Assembly (NCBI GenBank): GCA_036396795.1
Contig: DASWKF010000084.1
Location: 145,372-209,371, forward strand
Source of the DNA: JAHEEM01 sp036396795
GTDB taxonomy: Bacteria > Pseudomonadota > Gammaproteobacteria > Steroidobacterales > Rariloculaceae
Direction: 5' to 3'
DNA: 64,000 nucleotides
Shown here: in pieces, positions 51,131 through 58,820 of the stretch
How the letters are laid out: every line of letters starts with the position of its first letter
Position numbering within the stretch: the stretch's first letter is position 1
Program-made: the position numbers and the translations under genes
Notes under the pieces: generated by a model
What the model was told of the DNA's origin: nothing
Databases searched by the model: none
Seen by the model: only the letters and a program-made list of their open reading frames with translations

Positions 51131-52141
51131 CTAGGTCAGCCCCGTTATGCGCAGCAAGTTGTCCGCGTAGATGTCGCTTCTTTCGGAATCGGACAGGTCC
51201 ATCGCGTCGATGGCATTGATCGTCTCGCGGATATACATAGGCCCCTTTTCCGGATCGAAAGGCGCATCGGAAGCGAATATGAGCCGCTCGCTGCCGTAGA
51301 AACGGCGGGCGCATTCGAGCGGCCCGACGGCGCCGAAAGTGGCCGTGTCCGCAAAGAAGCTGCGGAAGATCTGCTGGTGCGGCCGCCCGAGCTCGCGGGG
51401 CAGGTTCCGATAGTCGGTCCAGGACGTTCTTGCACCCATCTGTGACCAGCCGTGATCCACCCGTCCGGCATTGAATGGCACCATCCCGCCGGCGTGATGA
51501 AAGATGCACTTGAGCGCGGGCAAATCGGTCATGAGCTTGGACCAGACGAGCCGTGCCTGGCAGGCCGCCGTCTCGTAGGGCCAGCCGAAAGTCCACCAGA
51601 TCTCGTACAGCGATTTGTCCTCGCCCGGGTAGTCGGGGAAGCTCGCGCCCCTGGCCGGGTGGATCCAGATCGGCTTGTCGAGCGCTTGCATGCGCTCGAA
51701 CACCGGCCGGAATTCCGGCGAATCCAGCGGCCGCCCGCCGACGTTGGTGAAGATCTGTATGCCGACGGCGCCCAGCCCGCCGACCGCGCGGTCGATCTCC
51801 TCGACGGCGCCGTCGAGATCGTGCATCGCGATCGACGCAATGAATCCGGGGAAGCGCTCCGGATGCTCGGCGCAGAGCTCCGCCATCGAGTCGTTGCCGA
51901 TCCGCGCCAATCGTCTTCCGGTCTGCGCATCACCGGCGAGCTCCAGCGGCGGCGATGCCAGCGACAGGATCTGCTGATAGTCGTCGAACTGGTCCATGAT
52001 GCGGAAGCGCTCGTCGAGATCCGTGATCATCGGCACGGCCTCGCTGCGCCGCGTAATGTCGGTCATCGCGCCCATCGCTTCCTTGAGGGCGTCATAAAAC
52101 GGCATGGGCCAAATGTGGTTGAAAGCGTCTAGTTTTCGCAT
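51131..52141 (-). CDS. Amidohydrolase-superfamily protein (ACMSD-like, amidohydro_2)
   Basis: A 336-residue TIM-barrel hydrolase/decarboxylase of the amidohydro_2 group. It starts MRKLDAFNHIWPMPFYDAL, where the usual metal DxHxH is reduced to DAFNH, as in some ACMSD relatives. Further features are IWIHPARG, IFHHAGGMVPF and FASDAPFDPEKGP. Substrate is unknown; family members decarboxylate or hydrolyse aromatic acids. ATG 52141 has AAGGA upstream; upstream codons extend into the symporter gene. Confidence 0.78.
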   Translation of the reverse strand: MRKLDAFNHIWPMPFYDALKEAMGAMTDITRRSEAVPMITDLDERFRIMDQFDDYQQILSLASPPLELAGDAQTGRRLARIGNDSMAELCAEHPERFPGFIASIAMHDLDGAVEEIDRAVGGLGAVGIQIFTNVGGRPLDSPEFRPVFERMQALDKPIWIHPARGASFPDYPGEDKSLYEIWWTFGWPYETAACQARLVWSKLMTDLPALKCIFHHAGGMVPFNAGRVDHGWSQMGARTSWTDYRNLPRELGRPHQQIFRSFFADTATFGAVGPLECARRFYGSERLIFASDAPFDPEKGPMYIRETINAIDAMDLSDSERSDIYADNLLRITGLT

Positions 52142-52155
52142 GGTTTCCTTGGGTT

Positions 52156-53067
52156 CTATGAAATTCTTACAACCTCGGCGCTTGCTCTTGCCGTCGAATC
52201 GGTCTCCGCGAGCCATCGTCTCGCGAACTGCATGAAGCCCAGCGCGGTGAGCTTCATGATCGCCGCGTAAACGACGGCGACGACGAAAATCTCCTCGTTC
52301 TGCAGCACCGAAAGCATGATCAGAGACGCCAGTGATATGTTCTGCACGCCGATCTCATAGGTGATCGCGACACTTTGAGGCACGTTGAGCCTGAACAGCC
52401 GCCCGAGCCCAAAGCCCATCGCCATGGAGATGACGTTCAAGGACAGAGCAACCGTCGCCGTCTGCAGGAAATATTGACGCAGCACGTCTATCGCGAGCAG
52501 AGATCCTGTGATTATGAGCGCGAGCAGAAAAATGAACGTCGTCATCCTGAGCGCTTCGATGAGCCGCTTCGCACGCTCGGCCCAAATCTGCCGGATGATC
52601 ATGCCTATGCCGACGGGAATGATCGTGAGCTTCGCAAGCGTATACATCATCTCGACGATCGGCAGCTCGGGGGCCGTGCCGGCCGCAAAGAAGTAGTCCA
52701 GCGCAAAATACGTCACCAGCGGCACGCTGAACACGGTGATGAAGCTCGTCACGGCGGTCAAGCTCACGGACAGTGCGACGTCGGCGCGGCTTGCGAACGA
52801 GTAGGCGTTCGACGTGACCCCGCCGGGACAGGCCGCCAGGATGATTGCGCCCACGGCTATCGCCGGAGTGGGCGCGAAGAGCTCGGCGAGAATGAACGCC
52901 AGGATCGGCAACAGAATGAGCTGCCCGGTCAGGCCCACGCAGATCGCCTTGGGCATGACGAACACGGTTCGGATGTCGGCCGGTGTGAGCGAGAGCCCCA
53001 AGCCCAGCATCACGATCCAAAGCCCGACGGGGATGACCTCGGTGTAGAAGAAACTCACAAGGTCCAA
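52156..53067 (-). CDS. Bile acid:Na+ symporter family (BASS) transporter
   Basis: A ~303-residue, roughly ten-helix transporter of the BASS/SBF family. Typical elements are GLGLSLTPADIRTVF, ACPGGVTSNAYSFASRADVALSVSLTAV in the sodium-binding region, and TYEIGVQNISLASLIML. The likely start is TTG at 53067, which has GGGAG upstream. Bacterial homologues move organic anions such as pantoate or bile acids with sodium. It lies 14 bases upstream of the amidohydrolase start, so a shared operon is likely and the hydrolase may act on the transported compound. Confidence 0.83.
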   Translation of the reverse strand: MDLVSFFYTEVIPVGLWIVMLGLGLSLTPADIRTVFVMPKAICVGLTGQLILLPILAFILAELFAPTPAIAVGAIILAACPGGVTSNAYSFASRADVALSVSLTAVTSFITVFSVPLVTYFALDYFFAAGTAPELPIVEMMYTLAKLTIIPVGIGMIIRQIWAERAKRLIEALRMTTFIFLLALIITGSLLAIDVLRQYFLQTATVALSLNVISMAMGFGLGRLFRLNVPQSVAITYEIGVQNISLASLIMLSVLQNEEIFVVAVVYAAIMKLTALGFMQFARRWLAETDSTARASAEVVRIS

Positions 53068-53278
53068 AGGCTGCTCCCATCCCCGCGCCGCCGTAGCATC
53101 CGGGCAATCGTCGGCTCGATCCAAACCTCGATCCGAATACTGCCTGTCTCGGTGTGAAAAATCACGTCACGGGCGGCGGCCGCCGGCGGTCAACAGCCGT
53201 GGGAACACCTTGAAGAACGAAACCCGGCGGTAGATCATCGGGTCAAAGAGTGATTGCCGGCTCACGCCTGGAGCTCGA

Positions 53279-54211
53279 ATGGACTTCAAACTCGCGGCGC
53301 TGATCGCAGCCCAACCGACGAGAGCCGGTGTCATCGCGTTGGCGATCTCATCGCTCGCCCTCGTCGGGTTGCTCGATTACGTCACGGGCTACCAGATCTC
53401 TTTTGCCGTTTTCTATCTGGTGCCGGTTGGGGTCGCCGCCTGGTACTGCGGAGCGTGGAGCGGGTCCGCGCTTGCGCTCGGCTCCAGCTTTGCTTGGTAT
53501 GCGGCGGAGCGGGCCGCCGGTTACCCGTATGATCACCCGGCCATTCCGCTTTGGAACGCGTTCGTTCGCCTGTGTTTCTTCTTGATCATCGCGGCGCTGT
53601 TGTCGGCGCTTCGCGGTCGTCTTCGCGTCGAAAGACAGCTCGCAAAGACCGATGCATTGACCGGCGTGCTTAACCTGCGTGCCTTCGAGGAACGGCTCGA
53701 GCACGACTTGGATTTCGCGGCTCGCACGCGGAGCCCGATAACCTTGGCCTACATCGATATCGACGACTTCAAGCGAGTTAACGACGCTCATGGTCATAGC
53801 GAGGGGGACCGGCTGCTGCGTGCCGTGGCGACGACCCTGCGAAGCCAGCTGCGGCGAGCCGATTCGGTCGCCCGGGTGGGTGGGGACGAGTTTGCCTTGA
53901 TCTTGCCCGGCACGGATCTCGCCGGAGCCAACGCCGTCATGTCGGAGATCGGGGAGAAGCTCGGCGGCTTGCCGGGTTCGGGCCCTGGCTCCGTCACCTG
54001 TAGCATCGGGGCGGTAGTGTTTCGAGATCGGCCGCCCAGCGCGGATGATGCAGTCGCGGCGGCGGACAGGTTGATGTACACCGTGAAGTACGGAGGCAAG
54101 AACGCTGCGCTCGTCGAAGTCCACACCGGATCGCACTCGTCGAAGTCCACACCGGATGAGGGCAGGGGGAAGCCCGATGGCGGCTTTTTTGATCGCCGCC
54201 ATCGCCGTTAA
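53279..54211 (+). CDS. Membrane-bound GGDEF diguanylate cyclase with displaced stop codon
   Basis: A 310-residue protein with three to four membrane helices in residues 15-115 and a C-terminal GGDEF domain making c-di-GMP. The active site reads RVGGDEFA (about residue 200), and the inhibitory site RxxD (RRAD) is five residues before it, so product inhibition is expected. The end of the gene contains a 26-base tandem duplication. Without it, the frame would stop at a TGA right after VEVHTG; with it the stop is bypassed and about two dozen low-complexity residues are added, overlapping the next gene. The catalytic domain is otherwise complete. Confidence 0.88.
   Translation: MDFKLAALIAAQPTRAGVIALAISSLALVGLLDYVTGYQISFAVFYLVPVGVAAWYCGAWSGSALALGSSFAWYAAERAAGYPYDHPAIPLWNAFVRLCFFLIIAALLSALRGRLRVERQLAKTDALTGVLNLRAFEERLEHDLDFAARTRSPITLAYIDIDDFKRVNDAHGHSEGDRLLRAVATTLRSQLRRADSVARVGGDEFALILPGTDLAGANAVMSEIGEKLGGLPGSGPGSVTCSIGAVVFRDRPPSADDAVAAADRLMYTVKYGGKNAALVEVHTGSHSSKSTPDEGRGKPDGGFFDRRHRR
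54110..54157 (+). repeat. 26-bp-period tandem duplication at the end of the GGDEF gene
   Basis: The 22-base sequence starting CTCGTCGAAGTCCACACCGG occurs at 54110-54131 and identically at 54136-54157, with four bases (CGCA) between. The period of 26 is not a multiple of three, so the second copy is read in another frame. Confidence 0.9.
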
Positions 54212-54341
54212 AAACGCGGCCGGCTATCGGGAGTACGTCGAGGGAGTTCCCGCTCTCGTCGAAAGACACGGGGGCAAGTACCGCGTGCGCGATGGAGACC
54301 ATGAGTTGCTCGAGCACAGATCGAGAAGGGGGAGACGGTGA
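54177..54341 (+). pseudogene. Truncated DUF1330-family gene
   Basis: The 54-residue frame from ATG 54177 opens MAAFLIAAIAVKNAAGYREY and continues VPALVERHGGKYRVRDG, matching the first half of DUF1330 (a ~95-residue dimeric alpha-beta-barrel family). The second half, normally ending in an F-P-S segment, is missing: after HELLEH the frame becomes an arginine-rich tail and stops at 54341, overlapping the GTG of the next gene. It is either truncated or a remnant. Confidence 0.6.
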
Positions 54342-55321
54342 GGATCATTCATGCGGCTGTCGCCGCGCTGACGCTTGCCCTGCCGCACGCAACCGCGGCG
54401 CACCACAGTAATTCGATTTTCGATCTCGACTCTGTCGTCACTTTGCAAGGCAGCGTAATCTCATACGACTGGAGGAATCCGCACGTTTATGTCTACGTCG
54501 ATGCAAGAGACGATAGCGGCCGGCGAGTCGAGTGGCAGCTCGAAGGAGACCCGACACCGCTGATGGCGAGAAGCGGCTGGACACCGACGAGCTTGAAGCA
54601 CGCTGACGAAGTCGTTGTCCGATTGAATCCGGACCGCAACGGGCAGCGGCACCACGGCTTGATCGTGTCGTTGACGACGCCGAGCGGCGCTTACCTGACG
54701 ATGAGGTCCGGCGGGCGCGCCTCGGCGGTCCAGGCCACGAGCATCGCCGGAGTCTGGGACGCGTTGCGCGGCGTCGCGACCCGGCGCTTCATCTACGGCG
54801 AGCTCACGGAAAAAGGGCGGCTCATGCAGGCAGCCTATGATGAATCCCAGAATCCCGTCATCGATTGCGTTCCTTTCCCCACGCCGACGCTGGTGACGGC
54901 GCCGTACCTTCACGAAATCGAGCTCGCGGACGACAGGGTGATCTTCAGGACCGAGCTCTTCAACGTCGAGCGCACCGTGCACATGGACGGTCGCGGCCAC
55001 CCGGCTGACGGCGAGCGCAGCAACCAGGGACACTCGATCGGCTGGTGGGAAGGCGACGTGCTGGTCGTGGACACGACGCTTTTCGCCGACAACCGCTATG
55101 GGAATCGCAACGGCATACCCTCGGGAGCCCAAAAGCACGTGATCGAGCGCTTCCGGCTCAGCGACGACCGCGCTCAGCTATTGATCGAATACATCGTCGA
55201 GGACCCGGAGTACATGGTCGAGCCCATGACCGGCGGCACGGTCTGGGACCACGCCGCGGATCGCGAGCTGCAGCCTTTCGGCTGCGACCAGGAGAACGCG
55301 CGGCGCTATGCCGTCCAGTAG
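54338..55321 (+). CDS. Exported fusion of DUF6152 with a conserved C-terminal domain
   Basis: A 327-residue secreted protein with a signal peptide (AAVAALTLALPHATAAHHS). Residues ~22-130 are DUF6152: VTLQGSVISYDWRNPHVYVYVDA, VEWQLEGDPTPLMARSGWTP. Residues ~150-327 form the domain found alone at 46.3-47.1 kb (MDGRGHPADG, GHSIGWWEGDVLVVDT, VIERFRLSDD, GCDQENARR). It is thus a natural fusion of what two adjacent genes encode elsewhere in this window. GTG 54338 overlaps the DUF1330 remnant. It lies upstream of the soxC-like genes and may be periplasmic, but no activity can be assigned. Confidence 0.75.
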   Translation: MRIIHAAVAALTLALPHATAAHHSNSIFDLDSVVTLQGSVISYDWRNPHVYVYVDARDDSGRRVEWQLEGDPTPLMARSGWTPTSLKHADEVVVRLNPDRNGQRHHGLIVSLTTPSGAYLTMRSGGRASAVQATSIAGVWDALRGVATRRFIYGELTEKGRLMQAAYDESQNPVIDCVPFPTPTLVTAPYLHEIELADDRVIFRTELFNVERTVHMDGRGHPADGERSNQGHSIGWWEGDVLVVDTTLFADNRYGNRNGIPSGAQKHVIERFRLSDDRAQLLIEYIVEDPEYMVEPMTGGTVWDHAADRELQPFGCDQENARRYAVQ

Positions 55322-55419
55322 CATTGCGGATACGCAAGACTCACGGCGCGCCCTTGCGCCGCCGTAAGTGTCAGGACTATTCTCGAAGTCGATCAAGAAC
55401 AACCAATACGGGGGGCACC

Positions 55420-56730
55420 ATGTCCGCGGAGCGCTTGGACTTGAGGGACATGCAGCCGGCCGCCGCCAACGGGCTCTTTGACCGCCGCGTATTTTTCAAG
55501 GGCGGTGCCGCGCTGGCCGCGGCGATGACGGGCTACACGATCAGCCGCTCGGCTACCGGCCAGATGCTTGCCGACGATCCCTGGAGCACCGGTCCGGGGA
55601 ATCCCATCAAGGCCTACGGAACGCCGTCGCGCCACGAGGAGGGCGTGCAGCTTGCGCTCAGCAACCCCGCCGGCGCGCCGCGGACTCAGCATGGCCGAAC
55701 GCCCCACCACCTGCTCAGCGGCAGCTTCACGCCGAACGGGCTGCATTTCGTGATCTCGCATTCGGGCAACCCCGATATCGATCCGGCGCGGCATCGGCTG
55801 CTCATCCACGGGCTCGTGGAGCGCCCGCTGGTGTTTACGCTCGACGCGCTCATGCGCTATCCGATGATTTCGCGGATGACGTTCATCGAATGCGGCGGCA
55901 ACAGCGCGCCCTTGTGGTCGCCGGAGCCCGTCGATGCGACCGCGCAGGCCATCCACGGCCTGGTGTCCTGCGCCGAGTGGACCGGGGTGCCGCTGTCCGC
56001 CTTGCTCGAGGAGACCGGCGTCGACCCGCGCGCGAGGTGGTTCGTCGCCGAAGGCGCAGATGCCTCGGCGCTGCACCGCAGCGTGCCGTTGGCCAAGGCG
56101 CTGGACGACACGCTGATCGCGCTTTATCAGAACGGCGAGCGTCTCATGCCCGGTAACGGTTACCCGATGCGCCTGCTGCTGCCCGGGTGGGAAGGCAACA
56201 TGAACATCAAGTGGCTGCGGCGGATCGAGCTCACGGATCAACCCGCGATGGGGTTCTATGAAGCGAGGACCTACGCGCCGCTTCTGCCGGACGGCAAGGC
56301 GTATCAGTTCTATTTTCTCCAGGAAGTGAAGTCCTTCATCACGCATCCGTCCCCGGGCTTGTCGCTGAACGGCACGGGGTTCTATGAGATCTCAGGCCTG
56401 GCCTATTCGGCCAACGGCCGGATCGTCAGAGTCATGGTATCGGCGGACGGCGGCCGAAGCTGGGCGGAGGCGGCGTTGCAGGAACCGGTATTACCGAAAG
56501 CCTTCACGCGCTTTCGCGCGCCATGGCGTTGGGACGGAGGTCCTGCCGTGCTACAGAGCCGCGCCTGGGACGAGGCCGGCAACGTGCAGCCGACGCGCGC
56601 CGAGATCGTCGCGCTTCGCGGTGAAGCGAAGAACGTCCCCAACGTGCTGGGCTTCCCGAGTCAGCATTACAACGGGCCGACGAGCTGGCAGGTCTCGAGC
56701 GACGGCGAGGTCAAGCATGTCTACGCATAG
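55420..56730 (+). CDS. soxC: Sulfite/sulfur dehydrogenase molybdopterin subunit (SoxC-type)
   Basis: A 436-residue periplasmic molybdoenzyme of the sulfite oxidase family. A Tat signal is present (DRRVFFKGG, twin Arg at residues 22-23). The molybdenum-ligand Cys is at residue 158 in TFIECGGNS. The C-terminal dimerisation domain has FYEISGLAYSANGRIVRVMVSADGG. SoxC and SoxD act together in the thiosulfate-oxidising Sox system, while related SorAB enzymes oxidise sulfite; no soxXYZAB genes are visible here, so a stand-alone sulfite dehydrogenase is possible. The gene overlaps the cytochrome gene by 14 bases. Confidence 0.85.
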   Translation: MSAERLDLRDMQPAAANGLFDRRVFFKGGAALAAAMTGYTISRSATGQMLADDPWSTGPGNPIKAYGTPSRHEEGVQLALSNPAGAPRTQHGRTPHHLLSGSFTPNGLHFVISHSGNPDIDPARHRLLIHGLVERPLVFTLDALMRYPMISRMTFIECGGNSAPLWSPEPVDATAQAIHGLVSCAEWTGVPLSALLEETGVDPRARWFVAEGADASALHRSVPLAKALDDTLIALYQNGERLMPGNGYPMRLLLPGWEGNMNIKWLRRIELTDQPAMGFYEARTYAPLLPDGKAYQFYFLQEVKSFITHPSPGLSLNGTGFYEISGLAYSANGRIVRVMVSADGGRSWAEAALQEPVLPKAFTRFRAPWRWDGGPAVLQSRAWDEAGNVQPTRAEIVALRGEAKNVPNVLGFPSQHYNGPTSWQVSSDGEVKHVYA

Positions 56731-57256
56731 CGGGCGTCCTTGGATACTTGCCGCGCTGGCGCCCTGGATCTTCGTCGCCGTGGCGATGGCAGAGGGTCCC
56801 GGCCTCGGCATTCCGATCAGCACATCGGAGCTCGCCGCCTGGGACATCACCGTGCTCGCCGACGGCACGGGCCTGCCGCCCGGCGCCGGCACGGCCGCTG
56901 CGGGCGCCGCGATCTATGCGCAGAAGTGCGCGCTCTGCCACGGTCCCGAGGGTGCGGGCGGGGAGAATGCGGCGCTGATCGGCGGTCCGCCACTCACGGA
57001 CGGCATCGATACGCGAAAGACGATCGCCAACTTCTGGCCCACCGCGACGACGCTGTTCGACTTCACGCGCCGCGCAATGCCGTGGCAGCAGCCGCGGACG
57101 CTGACGGACGATGAGGTATACGCGCTCACGGCCTATCTCCTCGCCCTGAACGACATCATCGGCGAGAATGAAGTCATGAATGCCGAAACCTTGCCGAGGG
57201 TCGAGATGCCCAACCGCGGCGGCTTCGTGCCGCGTTTCCCGGAGCTGATGCCCTAA
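56717..57256 (+). CDS. Cytochrome c subunit of the SoxC-type dehydrogenase
   Basis: A 179-residue monoheme cytochrome c with an N-terminal signal or anchor (WILAALAPWIFVAVAMA). The heme motif CALCH is at residues 71-75 and a probable axial Met lies in RRAMPWQQP (about 128). The start at ATG 56717 overlaps soxC, so the two subunits are translated together. It is shorter than SoxD (two-domain) and closer to the small cytochrome of SorB-like pairs, supporting sulfite oxidation and transfer of electrons to cytochrome c or an oxidase. Confidence 0.83.
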   Translation: MSTHSGRPWILAALAPWIFVAVAMAEGPGLGIPISTSELAAWDITVLADGTGLPPGAGTAAAGAAIYAQKCALCHGPEGAGGENAALIGGPPLTDGIDTRKTIANFWPTATTLFDFTRRAMPWQQPRTLTDDEVYALTAYLLALNDIIGENEVMNAETLPRVEMPNRGGFVPRFPELMP

Positions 57257-57275
57257 GCCGTTGCGACACAGCCCC

Positions 57276-58475
57276 ATGCTGGCCCCTAAGCCTTGGCGGC
57301 GGCCGATGGTTGCCCGCGAGCATACGGAAGCACACCGCCAGGCATCCTGGCTGGAGCTGCTGTTCGACCTGTCGTTCGTAGTTGCAGTTGCGCAAGCTGC
57401 GATTCAGCTCGAGCACGCGTTCGCGGCGGGCCATCCGGGATCCGGGCTCGTCGGCTACCTCGTAGTGTTCGCCGCGATTTGGTGGGCATGGATGGCCTTC
57501 ACGTGGTTTGCCAATGTCTTCGACACCGACGACGGTCCCTATCGCCTGCTGATGTTCGTCATGATTGCAGGCTCTTTGGGGCTTGCGGCCGGCGTGCCGC
57601 AGATCGCCCAGCTCGATTTTCGCATCGGCGTGATCTCCTACGTCGTCATGCGGCTCGCTTACGTCGGCCAGTGGCTGCGGGTCTTCACGACCGGACAGCC
57701 GCTGTGGACGCCGATCGCCCGTCGCATGATCGTGCTCACGACGATCAGCCAGATCGGTTGGATCCTGTTCCTCCGGGTGCCGCTGGACTTGCGGCTGTCC
57801 GTATTCGCCGTCCTGTTCACGGCGGATCTCGCCACGCCCTATCTGGCCGGATGGGACGCGCGCATGGGCGGTCACCGGCACCATATCGTCGAGCGTTATG
57901 GTTTGTTCACGATCATCGTGCTCGGCGAATCGATCGCGGCGGCTACCGTCGCCGTCGCCGGGGCGATCGACACGGGAGTCGCCGCGCTGCCGCTGCTGGT
58001 GTTGGCCTCGGGCGGATTGATCATCGTCGGCGGCCTCTGGTGGATCTACTTCGATTTCTGCACGGGCCGAGCGCCGGAAGGCAACCGGCGGGCGCAGTTC
58101 CTCTGGGGCTACGCGCATTACTTGGTGTTTGCCGCGATCGCCGCGATCGGCGCGGGATTGTCGCTGTCGGTCGAGGTGCTTGGCGATCCTGAGCACGTGC
58201 GCGTATCGGAATCGGCGGCCGCGCTGCTCATCGGCGGCGCCGTGGCCGTGTGCCTGTTGACGATCACTTTCATCGAGCTCGTCGCCGAGCAGGGCGTCGA
58301 ATGGGCGGATGCCGCGGTGAAAAGCGCCGCCGCGCTCGCGGTGCTCGGTGCGGCGCTCGCCGCCCCGTTCCTTACGGCGCCGGTGAGCGTGCTTCTGACC
58401 GGCCTGATCCTCGCGGGCCTCGTCGCCCACGGAGCGAGGCTCCAGCATCGCCTCCACAGCAAACTTGCGTCGTAG
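57276..58475 (+). CDS. Low-temperature-requirement A (LtrA) family membrane protein
   Basis: A 399-residue protein with about twelve helices matching the LtrA family: WLELLFDLSFVVAVAQAAIQL at the start, YVVMRLAYVGQWLRV, HHIVERYGLFTIIVLGESIAA and a GGLWWIYFDF block. LtrA was named from Listeria growth at low temperature; its biochemical role is not known. ATG 57276 is used here, with TTG 57261 as an alternative. It follows the cytochrome gene by 19 bases. Confidence 0.83.
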   Translation: MLAPKPWRRPMVAREHTEAHRQASWLELLFDLSFVVAVAQAAIQLEHAFAAGHPGSGLVGYLVVFAAIWWAWMAFTWFANVFDTDDGPYRLLMFVMIAGSLGLAAGVPQIAQLDFRIGVISYVVMRLAYVGQWLRVFTTGQPLWTPIARRMIVLTTISQIGWILFLRVPLDLRLSVFAVLFTADLATPYLAGWDARMGGHRHHIVERYGLFTIIVLGESIAAATVAVAGAIDTGVAALPLLVLASGGLIIVGGLWWIYFDFCTGRAPEGNRRAQFLWGYAHYLVFAAIAAIGAGLSLSVEVLGDPEHVRVSESAAALLIGGAVAVCLLTITFIELVAEQGVEWADAAVKSAAALAVLGAALAAPFLTAPVSVLLTGLILAGLVAHGARLQHRLHSKLAS

Positions 58476-58491
58476 TGCGAGCCACAAGATC

Positions 58492-58521
58492 TTGACAAGC
58501 TCGTAACACAAACCCCAATAT
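58492..58521 (+). promoter_or_regulatory. Promoter of the nrdAB operon
   Basis: A perfect -35 TTGACA (58492-58497) is followed after 18 bases by CAATAT (58516-58521). The start point would fall about 10 bases upstream of the cobalamin riboswitch, which fits its expected 5' end. Confidence 0.5.
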
Positions 58522-58532
58522 GTGGTAGTTCG

Positions 58533-58706
58533 TCGGTTCGCAAGTATTGCGAAAAAAAGGGAATCCGGTAACCGGCCATGGCCGGGAATCCGGGGCTGCC
58601 CCCGCAACTGTAAGTAGCGAGCGGCGCGCCATCAGGCCACTGGAGCGATCCGGGAAGGCGGTGCGCAGCGATCAGCTACGAGCCAGGAGACCTGCCGGCG
58701 AAGCCT
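58533..58706 (+). promoter_or_regulatory. Cobalamin (adenosylcobalamin) riboswitch
   Basis: All landmarks of the cobalamin riboswitch are present in order: GGGAATCCGG and AACCGG near 58559-58575, GCCGGGAATCCGG, GGCTGCCCCCGCAACTGTAA (58585-58613), GCCACTGG (58636-58643), CGGGAAGGCG and the closing GAGCCAGGAGACCTGCC (58680-58696). A short outer helix pairs GGTTCGC near 58535 with GCGAAGCC near 58699-58706. It sits about 115 bases before nrdA. When B12 is bound, expression of the downstream class I reductase should be reduced. Confidence 0.95.
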
Positions 58707-58820
58707 ACGTACTCATCGGACGGGGTGTTCCGTTAGGCGTTGCCGACGCTTTGCACGCTCGTGCTCCAGCATCGCGCCTCGTCGCTGACGCACCTCGCAC
58801 TCAAGCTCGTGAGGTGTTCC

